64,000 bases of DNA from JBFLYH01 sp964630235 (GTDB lineage: Bacteria; Oederibacteriota; JAAXVQ01; JAUVAV01), in the NCBI GenBank assembly GCA_964630235.1, contig CAZVUO010000001.1, positions 310,001-374,000 of the forward strand. Reading direction: 5' to 3'. The position numbers were made by a program, and so were the translations under genes. This document shows positions 51,162-58,766 of this stretch, in pieces. A model generated the notes under the pieces. It searched no databases, was not told where the DNA came from, and saw only the letters and a list, made by a program, of their open reading frames with translations. Within the stretch, counting starts at the first letter, position 1; every line of letters begins with the position of its first letter.

Positions 51162-52399
51162 TGCTGCAGGATATCTTGATAGGAAAAACCCAGTTGCGCC
51201 ATGCCCCGGGCGCCCCATTGGCACATCCCCACGCCGTGCCCCAAGCCTCTGCCTTCCACCTTAAACTGGCCGTCTTCCACCCGCAGCGTGTAGAACGTGC
51301 TCAGCAGGCGGCGTCCGAACTCCGCGTTGAGCCAACCGCGGAACGCGGCGGCCGCCACGGTTTGTTCTCCGCGGTCCGTGTCCAGCCAGATCCGCGTCGC
51401 GCGGCCCGAACGGTTGACCGCATCCACCTTGACGTCCCTGAGACTGGCGTCCGGCGCGATCGCCTCGCGCCGCTTCAGCACGCGTTCCACGTGCTTAAGC
51501 GAAGTCCACAATTTCCAGCGCGCGTAAGGCGAGTGGTCGCAATACGCGCGCCGGCCCGGGCGAAAACGGTCTTCCACGCGCCGCAGGTAGGGATAGCGGG
51601 CGCCGGGCCAAACATCCTCGACGAAGGCGGTATTGCCGCCGCAGGTGCTGTGATAAAAAGCCTCGGCCGGCTTGCCATCCGCGAGCAGCACCTCCCCCAG
51701 CGTCATCTTGACCGCGTCCTCGGCCCGGCCGGACACCTTCTTGCGGCCGCGATAAGCCTGGCAGTGGGGACCGTCGCAAAAATGGTAGCCGTAGCGCGCG
51801 TGCCGGTTGAGGTTGGCCAGGGACCAGGTGCGCGCCACCACGGCCTGGGCTTTGAGCGCTTCCAGGGTGAAATGGTCCGGGTCCATTTCCTCGGGCAGCA
51901 CGCGGGCGAGATATAACTCCAGGGGCAGATGGTTGATCAGGGCAAGCTGGCCGTATTTCACGGACAGGCTCATGGCCTGGGCGCCGTAATTCCGACGCCT
52001 GCCGTATTCCGGAAGCACCACGGAAAAATTTTTGACCTCGTATCCGGGCACCCGCACCACCAGGCTGGAATAGGCCTTGGCTTCGCGCGCGGCTTTCGCG
52101 CCGGGTTTGACCGCGAGGGCCACTTTATTCCCGCGAAGGCGGAAATAGAATTTATTGACGGCCGGAAGCTCCAGCGGCTGTCCGTCGGGACCCGCCACCA
52201 GCAGCGGACTGCCGTCCCAGGCCAGCTGCACCTGGGTGAAGGGAAGTTTGCGCCAGAGGCGGATGAGGATCTCGGGGCCGGAAGACAGCGAGCGCCGGGA
52301 CCACAGCGGCGGCGAGGGCGTTCCCTGGCAGCCCGCAAGCAGTATGCTCAGCGCCAGGGCGCAGCACGCCAGGTGTCTGGCAGGATGCGGATCAGGCAC
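51074..52399 (-). CDS. SpoIID/LytB-domain lipoprotein
   Basis: 441 residues. The GTG start gives a lipoprotein signal ending LLAGC (Cys about 24). The SpoIID domain shows LPLELYLARVLPEEMDP...LEALKAQAVVARTWSLANLNRH (key VLPEEM and LKAQAVVARTW), FYHSTCGGNTAFVEDVW and the C-terminal GRGLGHGVGMCQWGARGMA and YQDILQHYFPGTTI. SpoIID proteins cleave denuded peptidoglycan glycan strands; non-sporulating bacteria have LytB-like versions in envelope remodelling. The gene overlaps its upstream neighbour by 8 bases and the 3' end of the plus-strand DUF2723 gene by 88 bases. Confidence 0.85.
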   Translation of the reverse strand: MPDPHPARHLACCALALSILLAGCQGTPSPPLWSRRSLSSGPEILIRLWRKLPFTQVQLAWDGSPLLVAGPDGQPLELPAVNKFYFRLRGNKVALAVKPGAKAAREAKAYSSLVVRVPGYEVKNFSVVLPEYGRRRNYGAQAMSLSVKYGQLALINHLPLELYLARVLPEEMDPDHFTLEALKAQAVVARTWSLANLNRHARYGYHFCDGPHCQAYRGRKKVSGRAEDAVKMTLGEVLLADGKPAEAFYHSTCGGNTAFVEDVWPGARYPYLRRVEDRFRPGRRAYCDHSPYARWKLWTSLKHVERVLKRREAIAPDASLRDVKVDAVNRSGRATRIWLDTDRGEQTVAAAAFRGWLNAEFGRRLLSTFYTLRVEDGQFKVEGRGLGHGVGMCQWGARGMAQLGFSYQDILQHYFPGTTIGRFSDPVVESKSSTRNSQTEK

Positions 52400-52748
52400 G
52401 TTTTTTACGGGGAACGGCCTTCTTGCGCCGCGGCGCAGGAGCGCGGTGGTTGCTGGGGTGCAACTTGAGGATGTTTTTTTCCTCGGGGGTCAGGTCCTTG
52501 AGAATGGTGGTCAGCCGGATATTGCGCGCGATGAATTGAAGCCGGTTGGCGATCTCGTGTTCCTTGAGACGGGGATCCGCGGCCTTGAGGCGCATGGCCG
52601 TTTTCGCGGCCAGGAGCACGGCGTGCCCCATGTGTTCCACGGGGTTCTGGTGCAGGATGAGCTTGAGGCTTTCGCTGAACGCGCCCAGGTACTCCTCGAG
52701 GTTGCGCGGATTGTTGGCTTCTTCCAGAATGGTGAGATAACGGCGCAT
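52392..52748 (-). CDS. small helical protein with basic tail, function unknown
   Basis: 118 residues. Predicted helices over about 1-95 (RRYLTILEEANNPRNLEEYLG, RLKEHEIANRLQFIARN), then a Pro/Arg/Lys-rich tail ending RRKKAVPRKKRA. No membrane segment and no domain I recognise. The ATG is preceded by a G-run. Its stop overlaps the GTG of the SpoIID lipoprotein, so the two are translationally linked. A nucleic-acid or anionic-polymer binding tail is possible. Confidence 0.6.
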   Translation of the reverse strand: MRRYLTILEEANNPRNLEEYLGAFSESLKLILHQNPVEHMGHAVLLAAKTAMRLKAADPRLKEHEIANRLQFIARNIRLTTILKDLTPEEKNILKLHPSNHRAPAPRRKKAVPRKKRA

Positions 52749-52811
52749 AAAGCCCCCCGGCGGAGTGAAGGTGAACTTATTTTACACCGGGTCCGGGCCA
52801 AACTCAATCCT

Positions 52812-52898
52812 TTATAGCCGGCCCTCCTGCCTGCCCCCGGAAATGACCAGGTTGAAATTACGCATGGCGAGCAAGGCCGCATACAGCCAATTTTCCAT
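52812..52898 (-). CDS. possible 28-residue peptide
   Basis: ATG at 52898 with an AAGGAGG site six bases upstream, then 28 codons (MENWLYAALLAMRNFNLV...) to TAA at 52812. It ends 63 bases before the start of the 118-residue gene. The first 18 residues could form a short amphipathic helix. The strong ribosome site is the only evidence; it might be a leader peptide. Confidence 0.35.
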   Translation of the reverse strand: MENWLYAALLAMRNFNLVISGGRQEGRL

Positions 52899-52916
52899 TC
52901 CTGCCTCCTTGTTTTT

Positions 52917-53031
52917 CGTCATACCGGCCCAGTCCTGGCGGATCTGGGCCAGGGCGGAAGCCGGTATCCAGGCAGAACATTCAACAGCTCTTTCTGGACC
53001 CCGGCTCCCTTCGGGCCGGGGAGACGATCAA
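52917..53031. repeat. family A repeat pair
   Basis: First half CGTCATACCGGCCCAGTCC...GCCGGTATCCAG, with the same long loop (CAGTCCTGGCGGA-TGGGCCAGGGC) as the copy at 8010. Second half CTGGACCCCGGCTCCCTTCGG...GGGGAGACGATC. It occupies most of the gap before the CPBP gene. No other signal seen. Confidence 0.8.
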
Positions 53032-53056
53032 ATTTGAAAACCCCTCCTACGCGGGA

Positions 53057-53974
53057 TCAAAAGGCGGTCGTGCGGTAGTCCGGGATCAGCGGCGCGCGGG
53101 TCACGAAGCGGTCATAGACCCACAGCAGGCCGTTGGCCGCGGCCAGCACGGCCAGCCCGGCCATGCCGGTCAGGCCCGTGGACAGGTCGCTCCCGCCCGT
53201 GAGCATCATGAAGGAGATACCGGCCGTGGCGTTGAGCGTGCCGTGCATGATGGCGGCCGGCACCACCGAGCGGCTGCGGGCGCGCACGTACATGATCAGG
53301 GGCGTGAACAGGATGGTGAAATAGACCATATAAAATACGCCTTCGCGCGGGTGCTCGGGATAGTTGTGCCCGAGCAGGATCAGGGGGGCGTGCCAGATAC
53401 CCCAGATCAGCCCAATGAAGGCCGCCGAGCGCCAGAATCCCAGGAACTGCAGGTCGCGCTGCAGAAGTCCCCGCCAGCCGGATTCCTCGCCGAACCCGGC
53501 CACCGCGTTCACCGTGGCGCCGGCCACCAGCCCCTGGACGAGCGTCAGCCAAAGGGGATGCACGGGCAGGGCCGCGGCCTGCTGGCGCATGACCTCGACC
53601 TGGGCCGGCGAGAATTGTCCGCTGAAGCGCTCGTACATGCCCTCCATGGCCCAGGACCATTCCACGCCCGGCACCAGGAGCGAGGCGAACAACGCCGCCA
53701 GGGAAAGGACCACGGGCAGGAGCCAACCCACGAACCACCAGGCATTGAGCTTGAAGGAGAGGCCCAGCGGCTCCCGGACCGGCTGGCGCAGGATGAATTT
53801 CTGGACGAGCAGGACCGAGCACAGGGGCATGAACATATAGACAATGGCCACCGCGATGGCCGCCGGGTGGCGGAACGGGAGTTTGAAGCCGTAGAACACC
53901 ACGCCGGCCAAACCCCAGCTGAGGAGGAAAGTGAACGCCAGGAACCAGACCGCGCTTTTCAGACGCGTCAGCAT
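53057..53974 (-). CDS. CPBP-family intramembrane metalloprotease
   Basis: 305 residues with about eight hydrophobic helices. The three CPBP motifs are present: FGEESGWRGLL (glutamate pair, about 167-177), IWGIWHAPLILLGH (motif 2 His) and AAIMHGTLNATAG (motif 3 His and Asn). These residues bind the metal and form the active site of CAAX-prenyl-protease-like enzymes. Bacterial members have diverse roles, including bacteriocin immunity and membrane protein processing. No partner gene is evident here; repeats flank it on both sides, so it is likely a single-gene unit. Confidence 0.88.
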   Translation of the reverse strand: MLTRLKSAVWFLAFTFLLSWGLAGVVFYGFKLPFRHPAAIAVAIVYMFMPLCSVLLVQKFILRQPVREPLGLSFKLNAWWFVGWLLPVVLSLAALFASLLVPGVEWSWAMEGMYERFSGQFSPAQVEVMRQQAAALPVHPLWLTLVQGLVAGATVNAVAGFGEESGWRGLLQRDLQFLGFWRSAAFIGLIWGIWHAPLILLGHNYPEHPREGVFYMVYFTILFTPLIMYVRARSRSVVPAAIMHGTLNATAGISFMMLTGGSDLSTGLTGMAGLAVLAAANGLLWVYDRFVTRAPLIPDYRTTAF

Positions 53975-54007
53975 CGAATTCTTTCCCCCTCGGGGAGCGA
54001 TTATTTA

Positions 54008-54075
54008 CTGGACCCCGGCTTGCGCCGGGGTGACTAAAAATAGGTAGTCATTCCGGCGAAAGCCGGAATCCAGAA
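54008..54075. repeat. family A repeat pair in swapped order
   Basis: CTGGACCCCGGC...GCCGGGGTGAC (54008-54036) comes before GTCATTCCGGCGAAAGCCGGAATCCAG (54047-54074; 27 bases, cited here only by its ends GTCATTCCGG and CCGGAATCCAG). In the other complete pairs the order is reversed. It lies just after the pyrE stop and may serve as operon end. Confidence 0.75.
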
Positions 54076-54085
54076 ATATTCAGTA

Positions 54086-54679
54086 TTATTTCAGCCCCCG
54101 GCTCCCGGGCTTGACCGCGGGCGAACCCTGTTTGCACAGGGGACACGCATCCGCCGGGTACAGGTCCGCGGTGACTTTCAGGAGCGAGGTCAGCGGCGCG
54201 CCCAGCTCCGGCGGCTTGGCGCTGCGGTCCACCAGGCAGCCTACTCCGATCACGCCGCAACCCGCGGCCTGGGCCAGGGCCGCGGCCTCCTGCACCGAAC
54301 CGCCGGTGGTCACCACGTCCTCCACGGCCAGGACCCGCTCGCCAGGCTTGAGGCTGAACCCCCGGCGCAATACCATGCGGCCATCCACGCGCTCGCAGAA
54401 GATGGCGCGCACGTTCTTTTGCCCCTGTCGGTACAGTGCCTGCGCCACTTCCTGGGCCAGCACGATGCCGCCCACGGCCGGCCCCAGGACCGCGTCCACT
54501 GCTTGGCCTGTAAACCGCCCGGCCAGGGCGCCAGCCAGCCGGCTGGCATGCGCGGGATACTGGGTCACCAGGGCGCACTGCAGGTAACGGTTGGAATGGC
54601 TGCCCGAGGTGAGCACGAAGTGTCCGGTGAGCAGGGCGCCGGCCTCCTCGAACAGGGATCGAACTTCCGCTTCGGTCAT
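54086..54679 (-). CDS. pyrE: orotate phosphoribosyltransferase
   Basis: 197 residues, type I phosphoribosyltransferase. The PRPP-binding motif is RVLAVEDVVTTGGSV (about 115-129), the orotate-binding start is GHFVLTSGSHSNRYLQ, and the C terminus DACPLCKQGSPAVKPGSR is typical of PyrE from Gram-positive and thermophile-like lineages. It converts orotate and PRPP to OMP. Last gene of the pyr operon, overlapping pyrF by ATGA. Confidence 0.95.
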   Translation of the reverse strand: MTEAEVRSLFEEAGALLTGHFVLTSGSHSNRYLQCALVTQYPAHASRLAGALAGRFTGQAVDAVLGPAVGGIVLAQEVAQALYRQGQKNVRAIFCERVDGRMVLRRGFSLKPGERVLAVEDVVTTGGSVQEAAALAQAAGCGVIGVGCLVDRSAKPPELGAPLTSLLKVTADLYPADACPLCKQGSPAVKPGSRGLK

Positions 54680-55407
54680 CGCAAGTGCTCCTCCATCTCA
54701 TGGTAAATGGCGCGCACCACGGCCAGGGGGTCCCGCGCCTCGTACACCGGCCGCCCCACGACCAGGTAGTCCGCGCCTGCGGCCATGGCCTGGCCCGGCG
54801 TCATGGTGCGCTTCTGGTCGTTGAGGCTCGCGCCAGCCGGCCGGATGCCCGGCGTGAGAATGACGAAATCCCGGCCGCAGGCCCGGCGCACGGCCGCGAT
54901 CTCCTGCGGACTGGCCACCACGCCGTCCAGGCCCGCGGCCTTGGCCAGGCGCGCGAGCTGGACCACTTGGGATTGGAGCCGGAGCCGCACGCCCAGTTCT
55001 TTCGTCAGATTGGCCTGGGTCAGGGACGTGAGCACGGTCACGCCCAGGACCAGGGTCCGGGGCTGGCGCAGCTTGTGCGCCACATCGCGCGCCGCCTGGG
55101 CCGCGGCCGCCATCATCTCCTTGCCGCCGCTGGCGTGCACGTTCACGATGGTGGCGCCAATGCGGCAGGCCGCGGCCACGGCCGCGCCGACCGTGCGCGG
55201 GATGTCGTGAAACTTGGCGTCGTAAAACACGCCGAAACCGCGGCGGCGGACGTGCATCACCGCCTCCGGTCCAGCGGAGGTGAGCAGCTGTGTTCCCAGT
55301 TTGTACTGCGTGACCACGCCTTGCATGCGGCTCATCAGGTGGTCCGCAGCCTTGAGGTCGTCCACGTCCAGCGCGATGAAGAGGCGGTCTTTGGGTTTGA
55401 CGTTCAT
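54676..55407 (-). CDS. pyrF: orotidine-5'-phosphate decarboxylase
   Basis: 243 residues. Catalytic block FYDAKFHDIPRTV (Asp63/Lys65/Asp68) and RLFIALDVDDL at strand 1 identify PyrF; VTVLTSL and TPGIRPAG are the other family blocks. It makes UMP, the last step of the pathway. It overlaps the deacetylase stop and pyrE start by four bases each. Confidence 0.96.
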   Translation of the reverse strand: MNVKPKDRLFIALDVDDLKAADHLMSRMQGVVTQYKLGTQLLTSAGPEAVMHVRRRGFGVFYDAKFHDIPRTVGAAVAAACRIGATIVNVHASGGKEMMAAAAQAARDVAHKLRQPRTLVLGVTVLTSLTQANLTKELGVRLRLQSQVVQLARLAKAAGLDGVVASPQEIAAVRRACGRDFVILTPGIRPAGASLNDQKRTMTPGQAMAAGADYLVVGRPVYEARDPLAVVRAIYHEMEEHLR

Positions 55408-56486
55408 GGATTATGGGTTCCTTTCTGTTCCGGGGACGGGTCCACAATGACCAGGCGGCTGTCGCGCAAGCGCCGGCCGGCGGCGTCTTTTGCCGTCACC
55501 ATCAGCAGATCCGTGCCGCGCTGCCACGGTTTGGGCAGGGAGGCCACCCAGCGGCCTGACGCGGCGTCGAAGCGCAGGGGCAGGGCTTGGTTCTGGCGGG
55601 TCACGGCCAGGGTCTTGAGGTTAAGGCCCTTGGCTTGTTCCGGATCAAGGCTGAACGCCACGGTGGTGAGCGGCCCGGCCACCCGTGCGCCCAGGCCCGG
55701 TTCCCAGCCGCTGGTGCGCAGGGGCTGTTCCGCGAGCAGGGCCCGGAAGGTCACGGGCTTGGTGCCGCGCAGGATCATGGTGCGTTTGAGCGCATGGCGG
55801 GGGGATCCGGGATGGTTGGGGCCCGGATCCACGGTGAACATCAGTGTATACCCCGCGGCCCGCGCTGCATCCGCCACCTCCTGGTCCCACAAGCCGTACG
55901 GGTAGGAGAGCGCGGTGACCTCCCCGCCCGACCAGGCCTGGAGTTTTTCCCGCGAGCCTTTCAACTCGCGTGTCAGCCGTACGCGCCGCTGCTCCGGCGT
56001 TTCGCCTTGGGGACGGCGCGTGAGATACGCGTGCGTGTCCGAGTGCGAGCCGATCTCCACGCCCTTGGCCTGCAGTTCGGCCAAGGCTTGGCGGGTGAGT
56101 CCGGCGCGCGCGCCCACGAAAGCCGGGTACACGAACAGCGCGGCCGGGAATCCCCTGGCCGCGAGCAAGGGCTGCGCCACGGCGAGAAAATCCTTGTATC
56201 CGTCGTCCGCGGTAATGACCACGGGTTTGGTTGGCAGCAGGGCCGGGTCGCTCAGCCCCGCGGACAGGGTTTGCAGGGAGATCGGCGTGAAGCCTTCGGC
56301 TTGCATGAGGTCCAGCTGGGCCGCGAATTCCTCGGGTGTGAGTGAAAAAGCGTCCGGCGCGCCCGCGCCGCCGAAACGGTGGTAGCACAGCACGGGGATG
56401 GCCGTGTTCTCCGCCCGCGCGCAAGCCGCGGCGCCGAGGGCAAGCACCGCGAGAAACGCCGTCCGGAGCGCGCGCGGGAGGCTCAT
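55404..56486 (-). CDS. exported polysaccharide deacetylase (NodB homology)
   Basis: 360 residues. Signal peptide with FLAVLALGAAACARA cut, then a NodB domain: VLCYHRFGG, metal motif ITADDGYKD (Asp94/Asp95), EIGSHSDTH (His148, His152) and LSYPYGLWDQ. The residues expected for metal-dependent deacetylation are present. The C-terminal ~110 residues add a beta-rich domain. The ATG at 56486 overlaps the PAP2 stop as ATGA; a longer frame from 57023 runs through PAP2. An envelope enzyme inside the pyrimidine operon is unusual and must be co-expressed with it. Confidence 0.85.
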   Translation of the reverse strand: MSLPRALRTAFLAVLALGAAACARAENTAIPVLCYHRFGGAGAPDAFSLTPEEFAAQLDLMQAEGFTPISLQTLSAGLSDPALLPTKPVVITADDGYKDFLAVAQPLLAARGFPAALFVYPAFVGARAGLTRQALAELQAKGVEIGSHSDTHAYLTRRPQGETPEQRRVRLTRELKGSREKLQAWSGGEVTALSYPYGLWDQEVADAARAAGYTLMFTVDPGPNHPGSPRHALKRTMILRGTKPVTFRALLAEQPLRTSGWEPGLGARVAGPLTTVAFSLDPEQAKGLNLKTLAVTRQNQALPLRFDAASGRWVASLPKPWQRGTDLLMVTAKDAAGRRLRDSRLVIVDPSPEQKGTHNP

Positions 56487-57058
56487 GCGGCGCCCAGCCC
56501 GAGCAGCGGCTTGAGGCGCAGCAGCAGCCAGCCGATCAGCGTGCCGGCCGCGTAGCCGCAGAGCACGTCCGCCGGGTAGTGTCCGCCTGAATAGACCGTG
56601 CCCAGGCCGATCAGCAGGGCGAAGCCGAGCGCCGGCCAGCGCAAGGCCGGTTCGAGGCTCCAGACCACCACGGCCAAGGCTGCGGCGCTGGCCGAATGGG
56701 TGGAGGGAAAAGATAAGGACACCTGCGACAGATCGTTCAGGGCCACGCACAAGCGCACTCCCTCCTGGCGCAAAAACGGCCGGGGACGGTTGAAGAAGAG
56801 TTTGAGCCATGTATTGTGCGCCAGCTGGGTCAGCAGGACCGCCGCGGTTCCCCACCCGGCCACCAGGACGAGACGCCGCCAACCCGCGGCCAGAAGGAAC
56901 GCCGCGGCCGCGCCCACCAGCACCCCCAAAATCACCTGGTCCCGCGCCAGCCAGTACGTCAGGTCCGCGAGCGGACGCCAATACAGTTCCTGGTTGATGA
57001 GCCGGAATCCAGCCGCGTCCCATCCGACCGCCTGGGCCATCAGCGCCTGCCAGTTCAT
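56483..57058 (-). CDS. PAP2-family membrane phosphatase
   Basis: 191 residues with about six hydrophobic helices. The three phosphatase motifs are present: KLFFNRPRP (Lys86, Arg91), SFPSTHSASA (118-122) and YSGGHYPADVLCG (His160, Asp164), as in undecaprenyl-diphosphate or lipid phosphatases. In motif 3 Gly replaces the usual Arg, as in some family members. It overlaps pyrD and the deacetylase by four bases on each side. Recycling of undecaprenyl pyrophosphate would fit with the glycan genes; inferred. Confidence 0.85.
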   Translation of the reverse strand: MNWQALMAQAVGWDAAGFRLINQELYWRPLADLTYWLARDQVILGVLVGAAAAFLLAAGWRRLVLVAGWGTAAVLLTQLAHNTWLKLFFNRPRPFLRQEGVRLCVALNDLSQVSLSFPSTHSASAAALAVVVWSLEPALRWPALGFALLIGLGTVYSGGHYPADVLCGYAAGTLIGWLLLRLKPLLGLGAA

Positions 57059-57984
57059 ACGCGTCCCGCTCCGATCAGGGGCTTGAGGTTAGGGAGTCCC
57101 TGGCCACGCAGATAGCGCGCCAGCCCCTGCGCGATCTCCTCTCCCGCGCGGGGATCGCGGAACGTGGCCGTACCCACCTGCACCGCGCTGGCGCCGGCCA
57201 GGAAGAATTCCAGCGCGTCCTCCGTGGTCTCGATGCCGCCGCAACCCACCACCGGTATTTTCACCGCGCCGGCCGCGCGGTAGACATGGTACAAGGCCAC
57301 GGGCTTCACGGCCGGGCCGGAGAGCCCGCCGCTGACATTGCCCAGCACGGGCCGTTTCCGCTTCAGATCCATGCGCAGGCCGCGCAGGGTGTTGATGAGC
57401 GTGACCGCGTCCGCGCCCGCGGCCTCGGCCGCGCGGGCCAGGGGAACGGTATCCGCGACATTGGGCGTAAGCTTCACCCACAGGGGCCGCCGCGTGGCTT
57501 TGCGCACCGCGGCCACCAGCCGCCCCAGCACGCGGGGTTCGCGGCCGAATTCCAATCCTCCGTGGCTGACATTGGGGCAGGAGATGTTGAGCTCCAGGCC
57601 GGCCAGTCCGTCCAAACGGTCCAGACGCCGCGCCACGGCCACATATTCGGCCTGCGTGGCGCCGGCCACATTGGCCAGCACCGCGCAGGGCAGGTTGCGC
57701 GCGCGCGCCCACTTGTCTTCGCAAAAGCGCTGCACGCCCACGTTGGCCAGGCCGATGGCATTGAGCATGCCCTGGCTGCACTCGGCCACGCGGGGCATGG
57801 GGTTGCCAACCCGGGGCTCCAGGGTCAGGCTTTTCAGGATCACGCCGCCCAAGCGGGAGAAGTTCACCAGGCCGGCCAGGTCCGCGCCGTAGCCGCACGT
57901 GCCGGACGCGAGCAGCACGGGCGCGGCCAGGCGCACGCGGCCCACCGTGCAGGCCAGGGAAGGCCGAGAGGCGCGCGGCCTCAT
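57055..57984 (-). CDS. pyrD: dihydroorotate dehydrogenase B, catalytic subunit
   Basis: 309 residues. Class 1B signature: catalytic cysteine in LNISCPNVSHGG (Cys136), LASGTCGYGADLAGL, VKLTPNVAD and the FMN phosphate site VGCGGIETTEDALEFFLAGA. It pairs with the PyrK electron-transfer subunit encoded just upstream (ATGA overlap), so oxidation is coupled to NAD. ATG at 57984; longer frames lie within pyrK. Confidence 0.95.
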   Translation of the reverse strand: MRPRASRPSLACTVGRVRLAAPVLLASGTCGYGADLAGLVNFSRLGGVILKSLTLEPRVGNPMPRVAECSQGMLNAIGLANVGVQRFCEDKWARARNLPCAVLANVAGATQAEYVAVARRLDRLDGLAGLELNISCPNVSHGGLEFGREPRVLGRLVAAVRKATRRPLWVKLTPNVADTVPLARAAEAAGADAVTLINTLRGLRMDLKRKRPVLGNVSGGLSGPAVKPVALYHVYRAAGAVKIPVVGCGGIETTEDALEFFLAGASAVQVGTATFRDPRAGEEIAQGLARYLRGQGLPNLKPLIGAGRV

Positions 57985-58766
57985 GGCCTGCTCCAGTCCA
58001 CGTCCGCCGCGTTGAACACCGGACCGTCCTTGCACACCCGCTGGTAACTTCCCCTCACCGTGACGACACAGCCATTGCAAACGCCCAAGCCGCAGGCCAT
58101 GACCTCTTCCAGCGAGACTTCGGCGGGGACCCGGTACTGGGCGGCGAGCTTGGCCACGGCCGCCAGCATGGCGTGTGGGCCACAGGCCGCGATGCGGACC
58201 GGCTTGAGCGCGGCACGCAGGCGTTGTTCCAACAGGCCCGTGACCAAACCGCGGATTCCGAAGCTACCGTCCTCTGTCGCGCACGACCGGGATATTGACC
58301 CGCTCTTTGGACCTGCTCTTGAGCTTGACCGGGACAACGCCAGCAGGAGGTCGTCCTCGCATCCCGCGCCCTGCAGGATTTCCACGCTCCGGCCCTGTGC
58401 TCTCAGGTTTTCGGCAAGGAAGAGCAGCGGGGCAACGCCGTAACCGCCGCCGACCAGGAGCCAGTCCCCGCGCCCCGCCACCGTGAAGCCGCGGCCCAGG
58501 GGGCCGATGAGGTCAAGGTTGTCTCCCTGCTCGAGCGCCGCGATCAGGCTGGTGCCTGGTCCCACGGCCTTGATCAACAGTTCGATCGTGCGCCGGCCGT
58601 CGCTTTGGCACACGCCGAACGGGCGCCGCCAGAACGGCGCGTTCGCGCCAGCCGCCTGCGCCATCACAAACTGGCCGGGCTGAACGCGGCGCGCGATCGC
58701 GGCCGCTTCCAGGCGCAGGCGGGCGTAGGGGCCTGACCGTTTGACACCGAGCACGCGGCAGTTCAT
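57981..58766 (-). CDS. pyrK: dihydroorotate dehydrogenase electron-transfer subunit, with a suspicious central segment
   Basis: 261 residues. FAD-binding RRPFGVCQSDG (about 47-57), NAD-site LVGGGYGVAPLLFLAE and the 2Fe-2S ligands Cys225, Cys230, Cys233 and Cys245 (CGLGVCNGC...C) identify PyrK. The segment about 141-162 (ALSRSSSRAGPKSGSISRSC) does not look like the family; in a neighbouring frame the same DNA gives SRSKERVNIPVV, which does, before the normal ATEDGSFG resumes. This suggests two compensating indels between about 58281 and 58345. ATGA overlaps with pyrC and pyrD. Confidence 0.88.
   Translation of the reverse strand: MNCRVLGVKRSGPYARLRLEAAAIARRVQPGQFVMAQAAGANAPFWRRPFGVCQSDGRRTIELLIKAVGPGTSLIAALEQGDNLDLIGPLGRGFTVAGRGDWLLVGGGYGVAPLLFLAENLRAQGRSVEILQGAGCEDDLLLALSRSSSRAGPKSGSISRSCATEDGSFGIRGLVTGLLEQRLRAALKPVRIAACGPHAMLAAVAKLAAQYRVPAEVSLEEVMACGLGVCNGCVVTVRGSYQRVCKDGPVFNAADVDWSRP

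Noticed and set aside
55404..57023. Single 539-residue protein joining the deacetylase with upstream sequence
   Set aside because: The extra N-terminal part is the PAP2 gene read in another frame; the ATG at 56486 gives a signal peptide and an ATGA overlap.
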